Shown piece after piece: positions 1 through 9,101 of a DNA stretch of 64,000 nt; position 1 is the stretch's first letter, and every line of letters begins with the position of its first letter. This DNA is from Desulfovermiculus halophilus DSM 18834 (GTDB lineage Bacteria > Desulfobacterota > Desulfovibrionia > Desulfovibrionales > Desulfothermaceae). The DNA is taken from positions 124,001 through 188,000 of the forward strand of contig NZ_JIAK01000006.1 of the NCBI RefSeq assembly GCF_000620765.1, written 5' to 3'. The position numbers were made by a program, and so were the translations under genes. A model generated the notes under the pieces. It searched no databases. It was not told where the DNA came from and saw only the letters and a list, made by a program, of their open reading frames with translations.

Positions 1-15
1 ATTGTAGGAGTCGCA

Positions 16-1002
16 ATGCCTGAGCCACACAACCATCCTGTCCTGCTGGAAGTCCGGGATCTAATGGTCAATTTCGCCCTGCGCGGCGGGGATCTGACCG
101 CATTGAACGGGGTCAGCTTTTCTTTAGACAAGGGCGAACGTCTGGGCTTGGTGGGTGAAAGCGGGGCCGGAAAATCAGTGGCCGGCTTCTCGATCATCAA
201 CCTGATCAGCAAGCCGGGATATATTGCCGGGGGCAAGGTCCTGTTCCAGGGCCGGGAGATCAGCTCCCTACCCTTTGAGCAGCTGCGGCGAATCCGGGGC
301 AATGGGATCAACATGGTCTTTCAGGATCCGATGATGACCTTGAATCCGGTGTTGACCGTGGGGACCCAGATGGTGGAGACCATTACGGCCCATCAGGATG
401 TCAGCGAGCAGGAGGCCGCGGCGGTGGCCGTGGACAAGCTGCGCCAGGTGCACATTCCCTCCCCAGAGAAGCGTCTGCATCAATATCCCCATGAGTTCTC
501 CGGAGGGATGCGCCAGCGGATCATCATCGCCATCTCTTTGCTGAACAATCCCCAGTTGATCATAGCAGACGAGCCGACCACGGCCCTGGACGTGACCATT
601 CAGGCCGAGATCATGGATCTGTTCATGGAGCTCTGCAGTCAGCAGCACATGGGGCTGATCCTGATAACCCACGATTTGGCCGTGGTTTCCGAAACAACGG
701 AAAAAATGGCGGTCATGTACGCCGGACGGATCGTGGAGCAGGGCCCTACGGATGAGGTGATTGCAGATCCCCAGCATCCCTATACCCAGGGCCTGATCGC
801 CGCCCTGCCCCAGATGGAGCAGCGGGGAACCAGGCTGAATCAGATCCCGGGGACCATGCCCACCCTGACCAGCATCCCGCCCGGGTGTTCCTTTCACCCC
901 CGCTGTTCCATGGCCAGGGACATCTGTTCCGTGCACACTCCGGAGCTCGCCCCCACCCAGGCCAGAGAACGCCTGGTGGCCTGTCATCTCTTTCAACCCT
1001 AG
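16..1002 (+). CDS. Peptide/nickel-type ABC importer ATP-binding protein (DppD/OppD family)
   Basis: This is an ATPase subunit of an oligopeptide/dipeptide/nickel ABC importer that powers uptake through inner-membrane permeases. The 328-residue protein has Walker A GESGAGKS at residues 47-54, a Q-loop near 103 (VFQDPMMTLNP), the ABC signature FSGGMRQRI near 161-169, Walker B LIIADEP at 181-187 and the switch His at 219. The C-terminal part (about 235-325) carries the oligopeptide-transporter extension with a Cys-rich PPGC...HPRC segment. The start is preceded by a clear GGAG. The next gene is the partner ATPase of the same type. The binding protein and permeases presumably lie upstream, outside the window. 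The substrate cannot be decided from the ATPase alone. Confidence 0.93.
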   Translation: MPEPHNHPVLLEVRDLMVNFALRGGDLTALNGVSFSLDKGERLGLVGESGAGKSVAGFSIINLISKPGYIAGGKVLFQGREISSLPFEQLRRIRGNGINMVFQDPMMTLNPVLTVGTQMVETITAHQDVSEQEAAAVAVDKLRQVHIPSPEKRLHQYPHEFSGGMRQRIIIAISLLNNPQLIIADEPTTALDVTIQAEIMDLFMELCSQQHMGLILITHDLAVVSETTEKMAVMYAGRIVEQGPTDEVIADPQHPYTQGLIAALPQMEQRGTRLNQIPGTMPTLTSIPPGCSFHPRCSMARDICSVHTPELAPTQARERLVACHLFQP

Positions 1003-1019
1003 CCGGTACGGTCGAGACT

Positions 1020-2051
1020 ATGGCCCAGACTATGCAAAACGATTCGGAATACTTGGTCTCTGCAGCAAATCTGCACAAGATATTTGATATCTCCGGTGGG
1101 TTTCTGGATCAGCTCTCCTGGAAAAACGGCCGGTTGCAGCGGGAGAAGACCCTGGTCAAGGCGATAACCGATGTCAGCTTTGCGATTCGGCCCGGAGAGA
1201 CCTTGAGCGTGGTCGGGGAGAGCGGATGCGGAAAGTCCACCCTGGGGCGGACGGTGATCGGCCTGCATCAGCCGAACAGTGGAGAGGTCTTTTACAAGCA
1301 GACCCGTATAGATACCCTAAGCCCTCAGCAGATGCTCCCCTTCCGGCGCAGGATGCAGATGGTCTTTCAGGATCCCTATGCATCTTTGAATCCGCGTAAA
1401 CGGGTGATCAAGATCCTGGAGGAGCCTCTGGCCTTTCATTTTCCCCGGCTGACCGCTGCTGAACGCAGGGATCGCCTGGAGGAGGTCATGCTCCAGGTCG
1501 GGGGGGATCCGCAGTGGCTGAATCGTCTGCCCCACGAGTTCTCCGGGGGGCAGAGACAGCGGATCAGCATTGCCCGGGCCTTGGTCGTGGACCCGGAGTT
1601 TATCGTGGCCGACGAGCCCATCTCCGCCCTGGATGTCTCCATCCAGGCCCAGATCTTAAATCTTATGCTCGATGCCCAGGAAGAGCGGGGACTGACCTAT
1701 CTGTTCATCGCCCACGACCTGTCAGTGGTGGAGCATATCTCCACCCGGGTGGCGGTCATGTATCTGGGAACCATGTGCGAAGTAGCCACCACTGCCGAAC
1801 TGTTCTCCAATCCCAAACATCCGTATACCCAGGCCCTGCTCTCGGCCATTCCCCGTCTGGGCCATAAGCGGGAAGGGCATGTGAGGCTCAAGGGCGAGGT
1901 GCCGACCCCCATCAATCTCCCTCCGGGCTGCGTCTTTCACAGACGCTGTCGTTTTGCCCGGGATATTTGCAGGCAGGAGTTTCCGGAGCTCATGGCCATG
2001 CCCGATGGTCGACATGTGGCCTGTCACGGTATTCGGGAAGGGTGGGTGTGA
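1020..2051 (+). CDS. Peptide/nickel-type ABC importer ATP-binding protein (DppF/OppF family)
   Basis: This is the second ATPase of the heterodimeric nucleotide-binding pair of a peptide-type ABC importer, 17 bp behind the first. At 343 residues it has Walker A GESGCGKST, a VFQDPYASLNP Q-loop, the signature FSGGQRQRI, Walker B FIVADEP followed by ALDVSIQ, and the C-terminal oligopeptide-transporter domain with CVFHRRC. The reading frame is open back to 885, inside the upstream gene. I chose the ATG at 1020 because the family sequence begins after it; an ATG at 1032 is also possible. The stop codon is followed immediately by a purine-rich heptamer array. Confidence 0.92.
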   Translation: MAQTMQNDSEYLVSAANLHKIFDISGGFLDQLSWKNGRLQREKTLVKAITDVSFAIRPGETLSVVGESGCGKSTLGRTVIGLHQPNSGEVFYKQTRIDTLSPQQMLPFRRRMQMVFQDPYASLNPRKRVIKILEEPLAFHFPRLTAAERRDRLEEVMLQVGGDPQWLNRLPHEFSGGQRQRISIARALVVDPEFIVADEPISALDVSIQAQILNLMLDAQEERGLTYLFIAHDLSVVEHISTRVAVMYLGTMCEVATTAELFSNPKHPYTQALLSAIPRLGHKREGHVRLKGEVPTPINLPPGCVFHRRCRFARDICRQEFPELMAMPDGRHVACHGIREGWV

Positions 2052-2176
2052 GTGACAGAGGACAGAGGTCAGAAGACAGAAGACAGAGGACAGAAGACAG
2101 AGATCAGAGGGCAAAAGACAGAGGGCAGAGGACAGAAGACAGAGGGTGGAGGGCGGAGGGCAGAAGACAGGGGCGG
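2052..2176 (+). repeat. Degenerate tandem array of a 7-bp purine-rich unit (array 1)
   Basis: About 17 consecutive, imperfect copies of a heptamer with consensus A(A/G)G(A/T)CAG begin right after the stop codon of the ABC ATPase gene and run towards the convergent tgt gene. The purine-rich strand is the coding strand of the upstream gene. Related arrays are at 13236-13303 and 28391-28515. Because 7 is not a multiple of 3, all frames read through the array and create spurious reading frames rich in SVFCPLS on the opposite strand. No hairpin terminator is visible between the two convergent genes. Confidence 0.85.
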
Positions 2177-2208
2177 AGATGAGAGGTCGGCTCGGCTGCT
2201 TTCCGGTT

Positions 2209-3342
2209 TCATACCCCTTTCACGTTCTGGGATTCCCCGAAGATCTGCTGGATCTCCCGGTGCAGCTGGGCGAATGTTCCAGCACTGATAGCCTCGCGCA
2301 CCCGGCGCATGAGGTTCAGGTAAAAGGCCAGGTTGTGCAGGGTGTTCAGACGATAGGCCAGCAGTTCCCTGGCCGTGTACAGGTGACGGAGGTAGGCCCG
2401 GGAAAAGGTTGTGCAGGTGTAGCAGTTGCACTGGGGATCGAGGGGGGAGTCGTCGGCTCTGTATTCCCGGCGCTTGATGTTTATCTTGCCCTGGCTGGTG
2501 TACAGGGTGCCGTTTCTGGCGTTGCGAGTGGGCAGGACGCAGTCGAACATGTCTATTCCCTGGGCCACACCGTCCAGCAGGTCCAAAGGAGTGCCTACTC
2601 CCATCAGATAGCGGGGCTTGTCCGCAGGGAGCAGGGGGGCGGTATGGGCCAGGATGTCCAGCATGACCTCCTTGGGCTCGCCCACGCTCAGGCCGCCCAC
2701 AGCAAAGCCGGAAAAGGGCAGAGCGGTGATCTCCTCCGCCGAACGGGTCCGCAGGTCCGGAAAGAAGCCGCCCTGGACAATGCCGAACACCAGCTGGTTC
2801 CCTCTGCCCGGAGGATAGCCCTGCAGGCTGTCCTGGGCCCAGGCCGTGGTCAGCTGGACGGAATCTCTTGTGTACTCCCAGTTGGCATCATAGGAGACGC
2901 ATTCGTCCAGGACCATCATGATATCCGATCCCAAACCGGCCTGGATGTCCATGACCCGCTGGGGGGTAAACCAGTGTTTGGAGCCGTCGATATGGGACCT
3001 GAACTCCACACCCTCCGGAGTCAGCCTGCGCAGGGCGGAAAGACTGAAGACCTGGTATCCGCCGCTATCGGTCAGGATGGGCCGGTCCCAGCTGGAAAAG
3101 GCATGCAGCCCGCCCAGCTGATCAACCAGCTCATGCCCCGGACGAAGGTACAGATGATAGGTGTTGCCCAGGATGATCTGGGCGCCGATGCCGGTAAGGT
3201 CCTGGGGACTGAGGCTCTTGACGCTGGCCTGGGTGCCCACGGGCATAAAGACCGGGGTTTGGATGCATCCGTGAGCGGTGTGCAAGGTGCCCAGCCTGGC
3301 CGGACCGTCGGTGCAAGATATTGTGAATGTGCCTGGGACCAT
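2209..3342 (-). CDS. tgt: Queuine tRNA-ribosyltransferase
   Basis: Tgt exchanges guanine for the queuosine precursor (preQ1 in bacteria) at wobble position 34 of tRNAs with GUN anticodons. The 377-residue length is normal for the family. Hallmarks are the [10 protein letters not shown] active-site segment (Asp92), the nucleophile region [14 protein letters not shown], and the zinc site CNCYTC with a following His near the C-terminus. It lies 23 bp downstream of the acyl-ACP thioesterase gene on the same strand, so the two are probably co-transcribed. The ribosome binding site is weak. No preQ1 synthesis genes are in the window. Confidence 0.96.
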   Translation of the reverse strand: MVPGTFTISCTDGPARLGTLHTAHGCIQTPVFMPVGTQASVKSLSPQDLTGIGAQIILGNTYHLYLRPGHELVDQLGGLHAFSSWDRPILTDSGGYQVFSLSALRRLTPEGVEFRSHIDGSKHWFTPQRVMDIQAGLGSDIMMVLDECVSYDANWEYTRDSVQLTTAWAQDSLQGYPPGRGNQLVFGIVQGGFFPDLRTRSAEEITALPFSGFAVGGLSVGEPKEVMLDILAHTAPLLPADKPRYLMGVGTPLDLLDGVAQGIDMFDCVLPTRNARNGTLYTSQGKINIKRREYRADDSPLDPQCNCYTCTTFSRAYLRHLYTARELLAYRLNTLHNLAFYLNLMRRVREAISAGTFAQLHREIQQIFGESQNVKGV

Positions 3343-3365
3343 GGAGATTTTGCCGGCTGTACGGG

Positions 3366-4094
3366 TTATGCGGTCTTGCGCTCAGCCAGGGCGCACACCG
3401 TATCCTGAGTGCTGATACCGATCATTTCCGTCTCCTGCTCGGGGCCGATCAACACGTCCACGCGCTTTACCTGTCTGGGGATCTGTCTGAGAAAGGCGAT
3501 CTTGACCTCCCCCTCCCAGGTATGATGTCCCCTGGTTGTGGCCAGGGCGGTGTCGATGTAGTCGATATACACGGCATGGTTGACGTGCCCGTAGAGATCG
3601 AAATCGGATGTCCTGGTGGTCACCGGAAGGGTTGTCTGGCAGGGAAAATCTGCATCCGGCTTCCATTGGGCCAGATCCCAGTCCAGGGCGTGTGCTGCTT
3701 CGATCTCATAGGCCTCGGCCATCTCCCCGGGGATGCGTTTGAGCCGTTCGGCCCGCAGATCATAGAGCAGCCACAGGCTGGTCGCCCGGGCCAGGACCCG
3801 GTCCCGGTCCCGGATCTGGAACTCGCGCAGGGCCCGGAAGCCCTTGATGCCCTTGGACCAGGTGGTCACGGTCAGCTCCTGCCCATAGGCCGGCAGGCTC
3901 AGGATCTTCAGTCCGATCTTGTACATCATCCAGGCCAATCCCTGTTCCTGATACAGATCCCTGGCTGAAAGGCCTACCAGGTCCGTGTGCCTGATGGCCG
4001 CTTCTTCCATTTGTCGGACCAGGGCCATTGGCTTGAGCTGGAAGGATTCGTCTACATCCAGATAGGAAACTGTCCAGGGGAGGTCGACGCGCAT
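3366..4094 (-). CDS. Acyl-ACP thioesterase
   Basis: This is a standalone thioesterase of the acyl-ACP thioesterase family, expected to hydrolyse acyl-ACP to free fatty acid in the cytoplasm. The 242 residues form two hot-dog repeats. The second contains [15 protein letters not shown], carrying the conserved Asn/His active-site motif of this family, and the first contains the aromatic-rich AWMMYKI helix region. It precedes tgt on the same strand. Its start is divergent from the ABC-class ATPase gene, leaving about 125 bp for two promoters. The chain-length preference cannot be read from the sequence. Confidence 0.82.
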   Translation of the reverse strand: MRVDLPWTVSYLDVDESFQLKPMALVRQMEEAAIRHTDLVGLSARDLYQEQGLAWMMYKIGLKILSLPAYGQELTVTTWSKGIKGFRALREFQIRDRDRVLARATSLWLLYDLRAERLKRIPGEMAEAYEIEAAHALDWDLAQWKPDADFPCQTTLPVTTRTSDFDLYGHVNHAVYIDYIDTALATTRGHHTWEGEVKIAFLRQIPRQVKRVDVLIGPEQETEMIGISTQDTVCALAERKTA

Positions 4095-4219
4095 GATGAT
4101 CTGTGTTCCCCGGGTTTGTGGTCAGGGGTAAAAACTGTTTTCCGGATGTGGCATGTGCCGGGTTGCCGCTGACGACGGTCATAAGTCATCGTGGAGGTAA
4201 AATCAAGGAAGGAGAGCAT

Positions 4220-5965
4220 ATGCGCACAGCTGACGATCTGGCTGCTGCCCTGCGCCGTATCGACGGCAAGGGCTATAAGGCGTACAAAGATATACAGGGG
4301 GACTACGATCTTGGGGCGAGCCTGGTTCATATCGACCATGTACAGAGCGATCCCTTTGCTCCGCCCAGCCGCCTGCGGGTGACCGTGAGTCAGGAGAGGG
4401 CGGGCGTGCCTGCAGAGCTTTTTGGTTCCCCCGTGCGCAGGGCAGCCGCCGAAGACTTTTTGACCCGCAGCTTCGCCCGGGAAATACAGGCCCTGGATCA
4501 GTCCGGACCGAAAGGAGCCAAGGCCCCGGTTATAGGCATTGACAAGCCGGGCCAGGAGATCCTGCCCCGGACGTCCATGCTGATTGATGAGGCCAAGGTT
4601 CAGGCCAGGTTCGTTCTTGGTCTGCCCGCCCGGGGGAGGACCATTCTGGGTCGTCGGGCCGAGGAGTTGCTGCTCAAGGTTGTGCCCCGCTTGGCGGAGA
4701 AAGCCCTGGTGGGATCCAACCTGGATCTGGCCGGCATGAAACGGCATGTCGAGATCTGTGAAGATCAGGACTACCTGCGCCGAGCCCTGGTTGAGCGGGG
4801 GCTTGCCGCATTTGTGGGTAACGGCGCTGTCCTGCCCCGGGAAAGCGGGGTCAGTGATCGGCCGTTGTCTTCTTCGGTGGCCGTGCCCTTTGTTTCTCCC
4901 GAAGATATGGAGGTTGCGTTCCAGCTGCCCAACCAAGGGACTGTTTCCGGCATGGGCCTGGCGGAGGGTGTGACCCTGGTCGTGGGCGGCGGCTACCACG
5001 GCAAATCGACCCTGCTCAAAGCCCTGGAGCGTTCCGTATACAATCACATTCCGGGAGACGGCCGGGAGCTGGTGGTTGCCCGGGATAGCGCGGTCAAGAT
5101 CAGGGCTGAGGACGGCCGCAGCGTGGCCGGGGTGGATATCGAGCCGTTTATCCGTCAGCTGCCCATGGGCCGGACCACGTGGTCATTCTCTTCGGACAAC
5201 GCCAGCGGAAGCACATCCCAGGCGGCAAACATTATGGAGGCCCTGGAGGCCGGGAGTTCGCTGCTCCTGCTGGACGAAGACACCTCGGCCACAAACTTCA
5301 TGATCCGGGACAGCCGGATGCAGCGTCTGGTGGCCAGGGAATGCGAACCCATCACCCCGTTCATCGACCGGGTCCGGGAGATGTATTCCAGGCTGGGGGT
5401 ATCCACTATCCTGGTCCTGGGCGGGTCCGGGGATTATCTGGATGTGGCCGATCAGGTCATCATGCTCACCGACTACCGGGTGCAGAACGTGACCCAGCAG
5501 GCGGCAGAGATAGCCCAGAGCATTCAGACCAGCCGGGCCAGTGAGGTGGAGAGCGCCTTCGACCGGATCCGGGAGCGGATCCCGAAGGCCGCGAGCTTTG
5601 CCCTGGGCCCCAAAGACAAGGTCAAAACCAAGGGGCTGGGTAGCGTGTTCTTCGGCCGGGAGCATATCGATCTCTCCCAGGTGGAGCAGCTGGTGGACCA
5701 GAGCCAGACCCGGGCCCTGGCTGCGGTGCTCCGCATCCTGCACAGCAGAGTGCAGTCGGGAATGACCCTTGGTCAGGTCGTTGAACACCTTCTCCAAGAG
5801 GTCTATACTTACGGCCTGGATGTCCTTTCCCCGTCTGCTGCACGGCCTGTAGGGGATCTGGCCTTGCCCAGACGGGAGGAGGTCTGCGCGGCGGTCAATC
5901 GCCTGCGTACCCTGCAGGTCCAGACGGTGCGCACAGAGGACGCGAATGGGAATAGCCTTTCATGA
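4220..5965 (+). CDS. Predicted ATPase of the ABC class (COG3044-like)
   Basis: This 581-residue soluble ATPase belongs to the poorly characterised 'ABC class' ATPases; no biological role is established that I know of. The Walker A-like segment GGGYHGKST lies near residue 256. A serine-rich motif (DNASGSTSQAANIMEALEAG) precedes the Walker B segment SSLLLLDEDTSATNFM, where two acidic residues follow the hydrophobic strand. The frame is open upstream to 4103, but the ATG at 4220 has a strong AAGGAGAG 6-8 bp ahead and is the better start. The 3' end overlaps aat by 20 bp, so the two are translationally linked. Confidence 0.8.
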   Translation: MRTADDLAAALRRIDGKGYKAYKDIQGDYDLGASLVHIDHVQSDPFAPPSRLRVTVSQERAGVPAELFGSPVRRAAAEDFLTRSFAREIQALDQSGPKGAKAPVIGIDKPGQEILPRTSMLIDEAKVQARFVLGLPARGRTILGRRAEELLLKVVPRLAEKALVGSNLDLAGMKRHVEICEDQDYLRRALVERGLAAFVGNGAVLPRESGVSDRPLSSSVAVPFVSPEDMEVAFQLPNQGTVSGMGLAEGVTLVVGGGYHGKSTLLKALERSVYNHIPGDGRELVVARDSAVKIRAEDGRSVAGVDIEPFIRQLPMGRTTWSFSSDNASGSTSQAANIMEALEAGSSLLLLDEDTSATNFMIRDSRMQRLVARECEPITPFIDRVREMYSRLGVSTILVLGGSGDYLDVADQVIMLTDYRVQNVTQQAAEIAQSIQTSRASEVESAFDRIRERIPKAASFALGPKDKVKTKGLGSVFFGREHIDLSQVEQLVDQSQTRALAAVLRILHSRVQSGMTLGQVVEHLLQEVYTYGLDVLSPSAARPVGDLALPRREEVCAAVNRLRTLQVQTVRTEDANGNSLS

Positions 5966-6644
5966 TGCCTATGCCGACTTTCCGGATCCGGCTTTGGACC
6001 GGGTGGGCGAGCTTGTGGCCATAGGCGGGGACCTTGAGCCCCAGCGGCTGCTGGCCGCGTATGCCAAGGGGATATTCCCCTGGTACGACGAGACAAGCCC
6101 AATTTTGTGGTGGTCGCCGGATCCCCGGCTGCTGCTTGTTCCCGGGGAAATGCATATTCCCCGGCGTCTGACCCGCTTTATGCGCCAGAAGACCCTGGCC
6201 GTGACCGTGAATATGAGCTGCCCTCAGGTGATAGAGAGCTGTGCCGGGGTAAAGCGGCGGGGGATGAAAGGGACGTGGCTGGTGCCGGAGATGATTGCCG
6301 CCTATACCCATCTGCACCAGCTGGGATATGTCCACTCGGTGGAGACCTGGCAGGAAGGGAGGCTGGTCGGCGGCGTCTACGGGGTGGCCCTGGGACGGGC
6401 ATTTTTCGGGGAATCCATGTTCCACCTGGTGAGCAATGCCTCCAAGGTGGCCCTGGTCTCCCTGGTGCAGGTGCTGCAGAGGTACGGGGTGCATTTCATG
6501 GATTGCCAGCAGACCACCAGGCATCTGCTCAGCTTCGGGGCCCGAGAGTTTTCCCGGCGGATCTTCATGCATCGTTTGCAGTCGGCCCTGGAGGCCGAGC
6601 CCCTGCCTGAGGAGGCCTGGCGGGCCCGGAGGCTGGATTATTAA
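5946..6644 (+). CDS. aat: Leucyl/phenylalanyl-tRNA--protein transferase
   Basis: Aat transfers Leu or Phe from charged tRNA to N-terminal Arg/Lys of proteins, marking them for ClpS/ClpAP degradation (N-degron pathway). The 232-residue protein has the typical opening VGELVAIGGDL, AYAKGIFPWY, the WWSPDPR motif, and the catalytic-core segment GVYGVALGRAFFGESMF, followed by FMDCQ. Its length fits the family. It overlaps the ABC-class ATPase gene by 20 bp. No clpA or clpS gene is in this window. Confidence 0.96.
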   Translation: MGIAFHDAYADFPDPALDRVGELVAIGGDLEPQRLLAAYAKGIFPWYDETSPILWWSPDPRLLLVPGEMHIPRRLTRFMRQKTLAVTVNMSCPQVIESCAGVKRRGMKGTWLVPEMIAAYTHLHQLGYVHSVETWQEGRLVGGVYGVALGRAFFGESMFHLVSNASKVALVSLVQVLQRYGVHFMDCQQTTRHLLSFGAREFSRRIFMHRLQSALEAEPLPEEAWRARRLDY

Positions 6645-6653
6645 TAGGAATAA

Positions 6654-6681
6654 CCAGCAGCGCCGGGCCCGACGCTGCTGG
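6654..6681. terminator. Putative bidirectional terminator hairpin between convergent aat and the ACT gene
   Basis: A perfect 9-bp stem (CCAGCAGCG paired with CGCTGCTGG) encloses a 10-base loop in the 41-bp gap between two convergent genes. There is no strong T run on either side, so classification rests on position and stem stability. Confidence 0.5.
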
Positions 6682-6685
6682 TGGC

Positions 6686-7117
6686 TTAAATCGTGTACAG
6701 CTCATTTCCGGTCAGGACCTTGACCTTGTTCTTGAGCAAGACGTCAATGGCCTGATCCGTCCGGTCGAAACGAAAGATGAGCACCGCGTTCTGCCCGCTC
6801 TGCTGCACAAAGGCATACATGTACTCCACATTGATATCCTCTGCGCTCAAAATCTGCAGGATGGCGTTCAGCCCTCCCGGGGTGTCCTCCACTTCCACAG
6901 GAACCACAGTGGTCCGGCCGACGGTAAAGCCGTTTTCCTTGAGCACGGCCTTGGCTTTTTCCGTGTCCGAGACGATCAGGCGAAGGATGCCGAAGTCCGA
7001 GGTATCGGCCAGGGAAAGGGCCCGGATGTTCAGCCCGGCATCGGACAAGGCCTTGGTTACATCGCACAGCCGGCCGGCCCGATTTTCCAAAAAAACTGAG
7101 ATCTGTTCCACCTTCAT
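6686..7117 (-). CDS. Tandem ACT-domain protein
   Basis: This 143-residue protein consists of two ACT domains (about 3-70 and 71-143). ACT domains are small-molecule sensing modules that commonly bind amino acids. The first begins [16 protein letters not shown], the second [15 protein letters not shown]; no catalytic domain is attached. I chose the ATG at 7117 rather than 7147 because it has AGGTGGA just upstream and begins the domain. It lies 72 bp downstream of the phenylacetate-CoA ligase gene on the same strand. From memory, such pairs are frequent in anaerobes degrading aromatic amino acids, suggesting ligand-dependent control of that pathway; this is inference. Confidence 0.85.
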   Translation of the reverse strand: MKVEQISVFLENRAGRLCDVTKALSDAGLNIRALSLADTSDFGILRLIVSDTEKAKAVLKENGFTVGRTTVVPVEVEDTPGGLNAILQILSAEDINVEYMYAFVQQSGQNAVLIFRFDRTDQAIDVLLKNKVKVLTGNELYTI

Positions 7118-7189
7118 AATTCCACCTCGCATGCGGTTGATCACCATTAATGCATGTCCTGCCCGTAGGTCCGTCGGCTTTGTACGTGT

Positions 7190-8485
7190 TTAACGCTGGT
7201 CCACAATCCGCTTGGCTTTGCCCTCGGATCGACTGATGGCCCTGGGCTCCACCAGCTTGATGTCGGCGGTGATGCCCAAAAATTCCTTGATGTTTTTCTG
7301 CAGCTTCCGCTCCAGGCGCTGCAGATGCTTGATCTCGTCGGAAAAGATGTTTTCATTGACCTCGACCTGGATCTCCAGGGTATCCATGGAGGCCTCCCGG
7401 TGCAGAATGAGCTGATAGTGCGGGGCCAAGCCCTCTGTCTCCAAAAGGATGCCCTCGATCTGGGAGGGAAAGACGTTCACTCCCCGGATGATGAGCATGT
7501 CGTCGGAGCGGCCCATAACCTTGTCCATGCGCAGATGGGTGCGGCCGCACCTGCACGGAACAGGGGTCAGCCGGGTCAAATCCCGGGTTCGATAGCGAAC
7601 CAAAGGCTGGGCTTCTTTGGTTAAAGTGGTCAGGACCAGCTCTCCGGTCTCTCCGTAGGGCAACGGTTCTTTGGTTTCCGGGTCGATGATTTCAGGCAGG
7701 AAGTGGTCTTCCCAAATATGCAGCCCTTGTTGAACGGTTGCGCATTCCATGGCTACGCCGGGCCCCATGACCTCGGAAAGACCGTAGATATCCATGGCTG
7801 TGAGGTTGAGCTTGGTCTGGATCTCGGAGCGCAGGGCGTCTGTCCAGGGTTCGGCTCCGAAGATCCCGGTGTGCAGGCTGAGGTCCTTGAAGCTGATCCC
7901 AGCAGTCTGGGCCACATCCGCCAGGTGCAGGGCATAGGACGGGGTGCAGCAGATCACTGTGGGCTTGAAGTCATGCAGGAGCATGACCTGGCGCTTGGTC
8001 CCCCCGCCGGAGACCGGGAGGATGGTGGCCCCGAGCTGCTCGGCTCCGTAATGGGCCCCCAGGCCGCCGGTGAAGAGACCGTACCCATAGGCGTTGTGCA
8101 CAGTATCCCTGCGGGTGACGCCGGCGGCCATGAAAGAACGGGCCATGAGCTGGGCCCAGTTCCGGACATCCCGCTGGGTATAGCCCACCACGGTGGCCTT
8201 GCCCGTTGTTCCGGAGGAGGCGTGGATGCGGACGACATTCTCCCGGGGCACGGCAAAGAGGCCGAAGGGGTAGTTGTTGCGCAGATCCTGCTTTTCGGTC
8301 AGGGGCAGGTAGGCCACGTCGGACAGGCGTTTGATGTGTTCCGGCCGGATGCCCAGCTCGTCGAACCTGGTTCGGTAGAACGGAACAGCGTGGTAGGCCC
8401 GTTCCACAGATTGCTGCAGACGGCGGAGTTGCAGTGTTTCCAGCTCTTCCCGGGGGAGGGTTTCCTTCTCCACATCGTACATCAT
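7190..8485 (-). CDS. paaK: Phenylacetate-CoA ligase (PaaK family)
   Basis: PaaK-type ligases activate phenylacetate or related aryl acids to CoA thioesters with ATP hydrolysis to AMP. The 431-residue protein has the adenylate-forming P-loop [16 protein letters not shown] (about 89-104), the [10 protein letters not shown] motif, the [19 protein letters not shown] region, and the C-terminal lid with [17 protein letters not shown] lies 7 bp before the ATG at 8485. In anaerobes these ligases often work with indolepyruvate:ferredoxin oxidoreductase; none is present here. The neighbouring ACT protein may sense aromatic amino acids. Confidence 0.92.
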   Translation of the reverse strand: MMYDVEKETLPREELETLQLRRLQQSVERAYHAVPFYRTRFDELGIRPEHIKRLSDVAYLPLTEKQDLRNNYPFGLFAVPRENVVRIHASSGTTGKATVVGYTQRDVRNWAQLMARSFMAAGVTRRDTVHNAYGYGLFTGGLGAHYGAEQLGATILPVSGGGTKRQVMLLHDFKPTVICCTPSYALHLADVAQTAGISFKDLSLHTGIFGAEPWTDALRSEIQTKLNLTAMDIYGLSEVMGPGVAMECATVQQGLHIWEDHFLPEIIDPETKEPLPYGETGELVLTTLTKEAQPLVRYRTRDLTRLTPVPCRCGRTHLRMDKVMGRSDDMLIIRGVNVFPSQIEGILLETEGLAPHYQLILHREASMDTLEIQVEVNENIFSDEIKHLQRLERKLQKNIKEFLGITADIKLVEPRAISRSEGKAKRIVDQR

Positions 8486-8700
8486 TGCCGCTCTCCTTGG
8501 CTGGTTTGTTCGTCTGCCGATTCCGGCGCAGGGCCGCCCGGAGTTGCGTATTGGGTCTACATCGCAGGGATGGTCCTGTCTTTTATCTCCCTTGTCAAGA
8601 GCTCCGCCTTGCGCTGTTTGCCATTGGGCGCTAGATTCAGTATGACCTGGTCAGACAACGCGAGATGCACTACATGCCAAGAACGGGGGTTTGCGCAAGG

Positions 8701-9099
8701 ATGAACGCAGAACAGGCGCAAGACGCCAATTCCGGAGCGTTTCGGGAAAAAGCAGAGGCTGTTGTCCGTTGGCTGGAGGAAAAGAAGGCCAAGGACATCG
8801 TAGCCCTGGATGTTCAGGCCCTGAACAGCCTGACCGAGGGGGTGATCATTGCCTCAGCAAGCACCATACGGCATGCCCAGGCCCTGGCTGACGGGCTTTT
8901 GCAGTACTTCGGGGAGCAAGGATACGAATATTTGGGCATGGAGGGCTACCAGGTGGGGAGCTGGATCCTGATTGACGGAAATGACGTGGTCATCCATATT
9001 TTTCAGGAGCAGGCCCGGGGCTTTTACCACCTGGAAAGCTTGTGGACCGGAGCGCCGCGCTTGACCTGCAGTGCCGAGAACGAGGCAGAAGGAGAATGA
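8701..9099 (+). CDS. rsfS: Ribosome silencing factor RsfS
   Basis: RsfS binds ribosomal protein uL14 and blocks joining of the 30S and 50S subunits under starvation. The 132-residue protein matches the family core: KKAKDIVALDVQALNSLTEG, then SASTIRHAQALADGL, WILIDGNDVVIHIFQEQARGFYHLESLW (quoted in pieces). The frame is open from an ATG at 8665; I prefer 8701, which has an AAGG directly upstream and gives the usual length, though neither site has an ideal ribosome binding site. It is followed by gpmI with no gap, suggesting co-expression of translation control and glycolysis. Confidence 0.9.
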   Translation: MNAEQAQDANSGAFREKAEAVVRWLEEKKAKDIVALDVQALNSLTEGVIIASASTIRHAQALADGLLQYFGEQGYEYLGMEGYQVGSWILIDGNDVVIHIFQEQARGFYHLESLWTGAPRLTCSAENEAEGE

Positions 9100-9101
9100 C
9101 C

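Noticed and set aside
885-1019. N-terminal extension of the second peptide-transporter ATPase
   Set aside because: It lies inside the previous gene in another frame and lacks similarity to the family; the start at 1020 is normal.
2052-2176. CRISPR-like short repeats
   Set aside because: Units are 7 bp, degenerate and contiguous, with no spacers and no cas genes.
2069-2431. Minus-strand frame with repeated SVFCPLS heptads
   Set aside because: It is a translation of heptamer array 1; a 7-bp unit leaves all frames open, and the rest lies antisense to tgt.
2146-3408. 420-codon plus-strand frame
   Set aside because: Antisense shadow of tgt with no family similarity.
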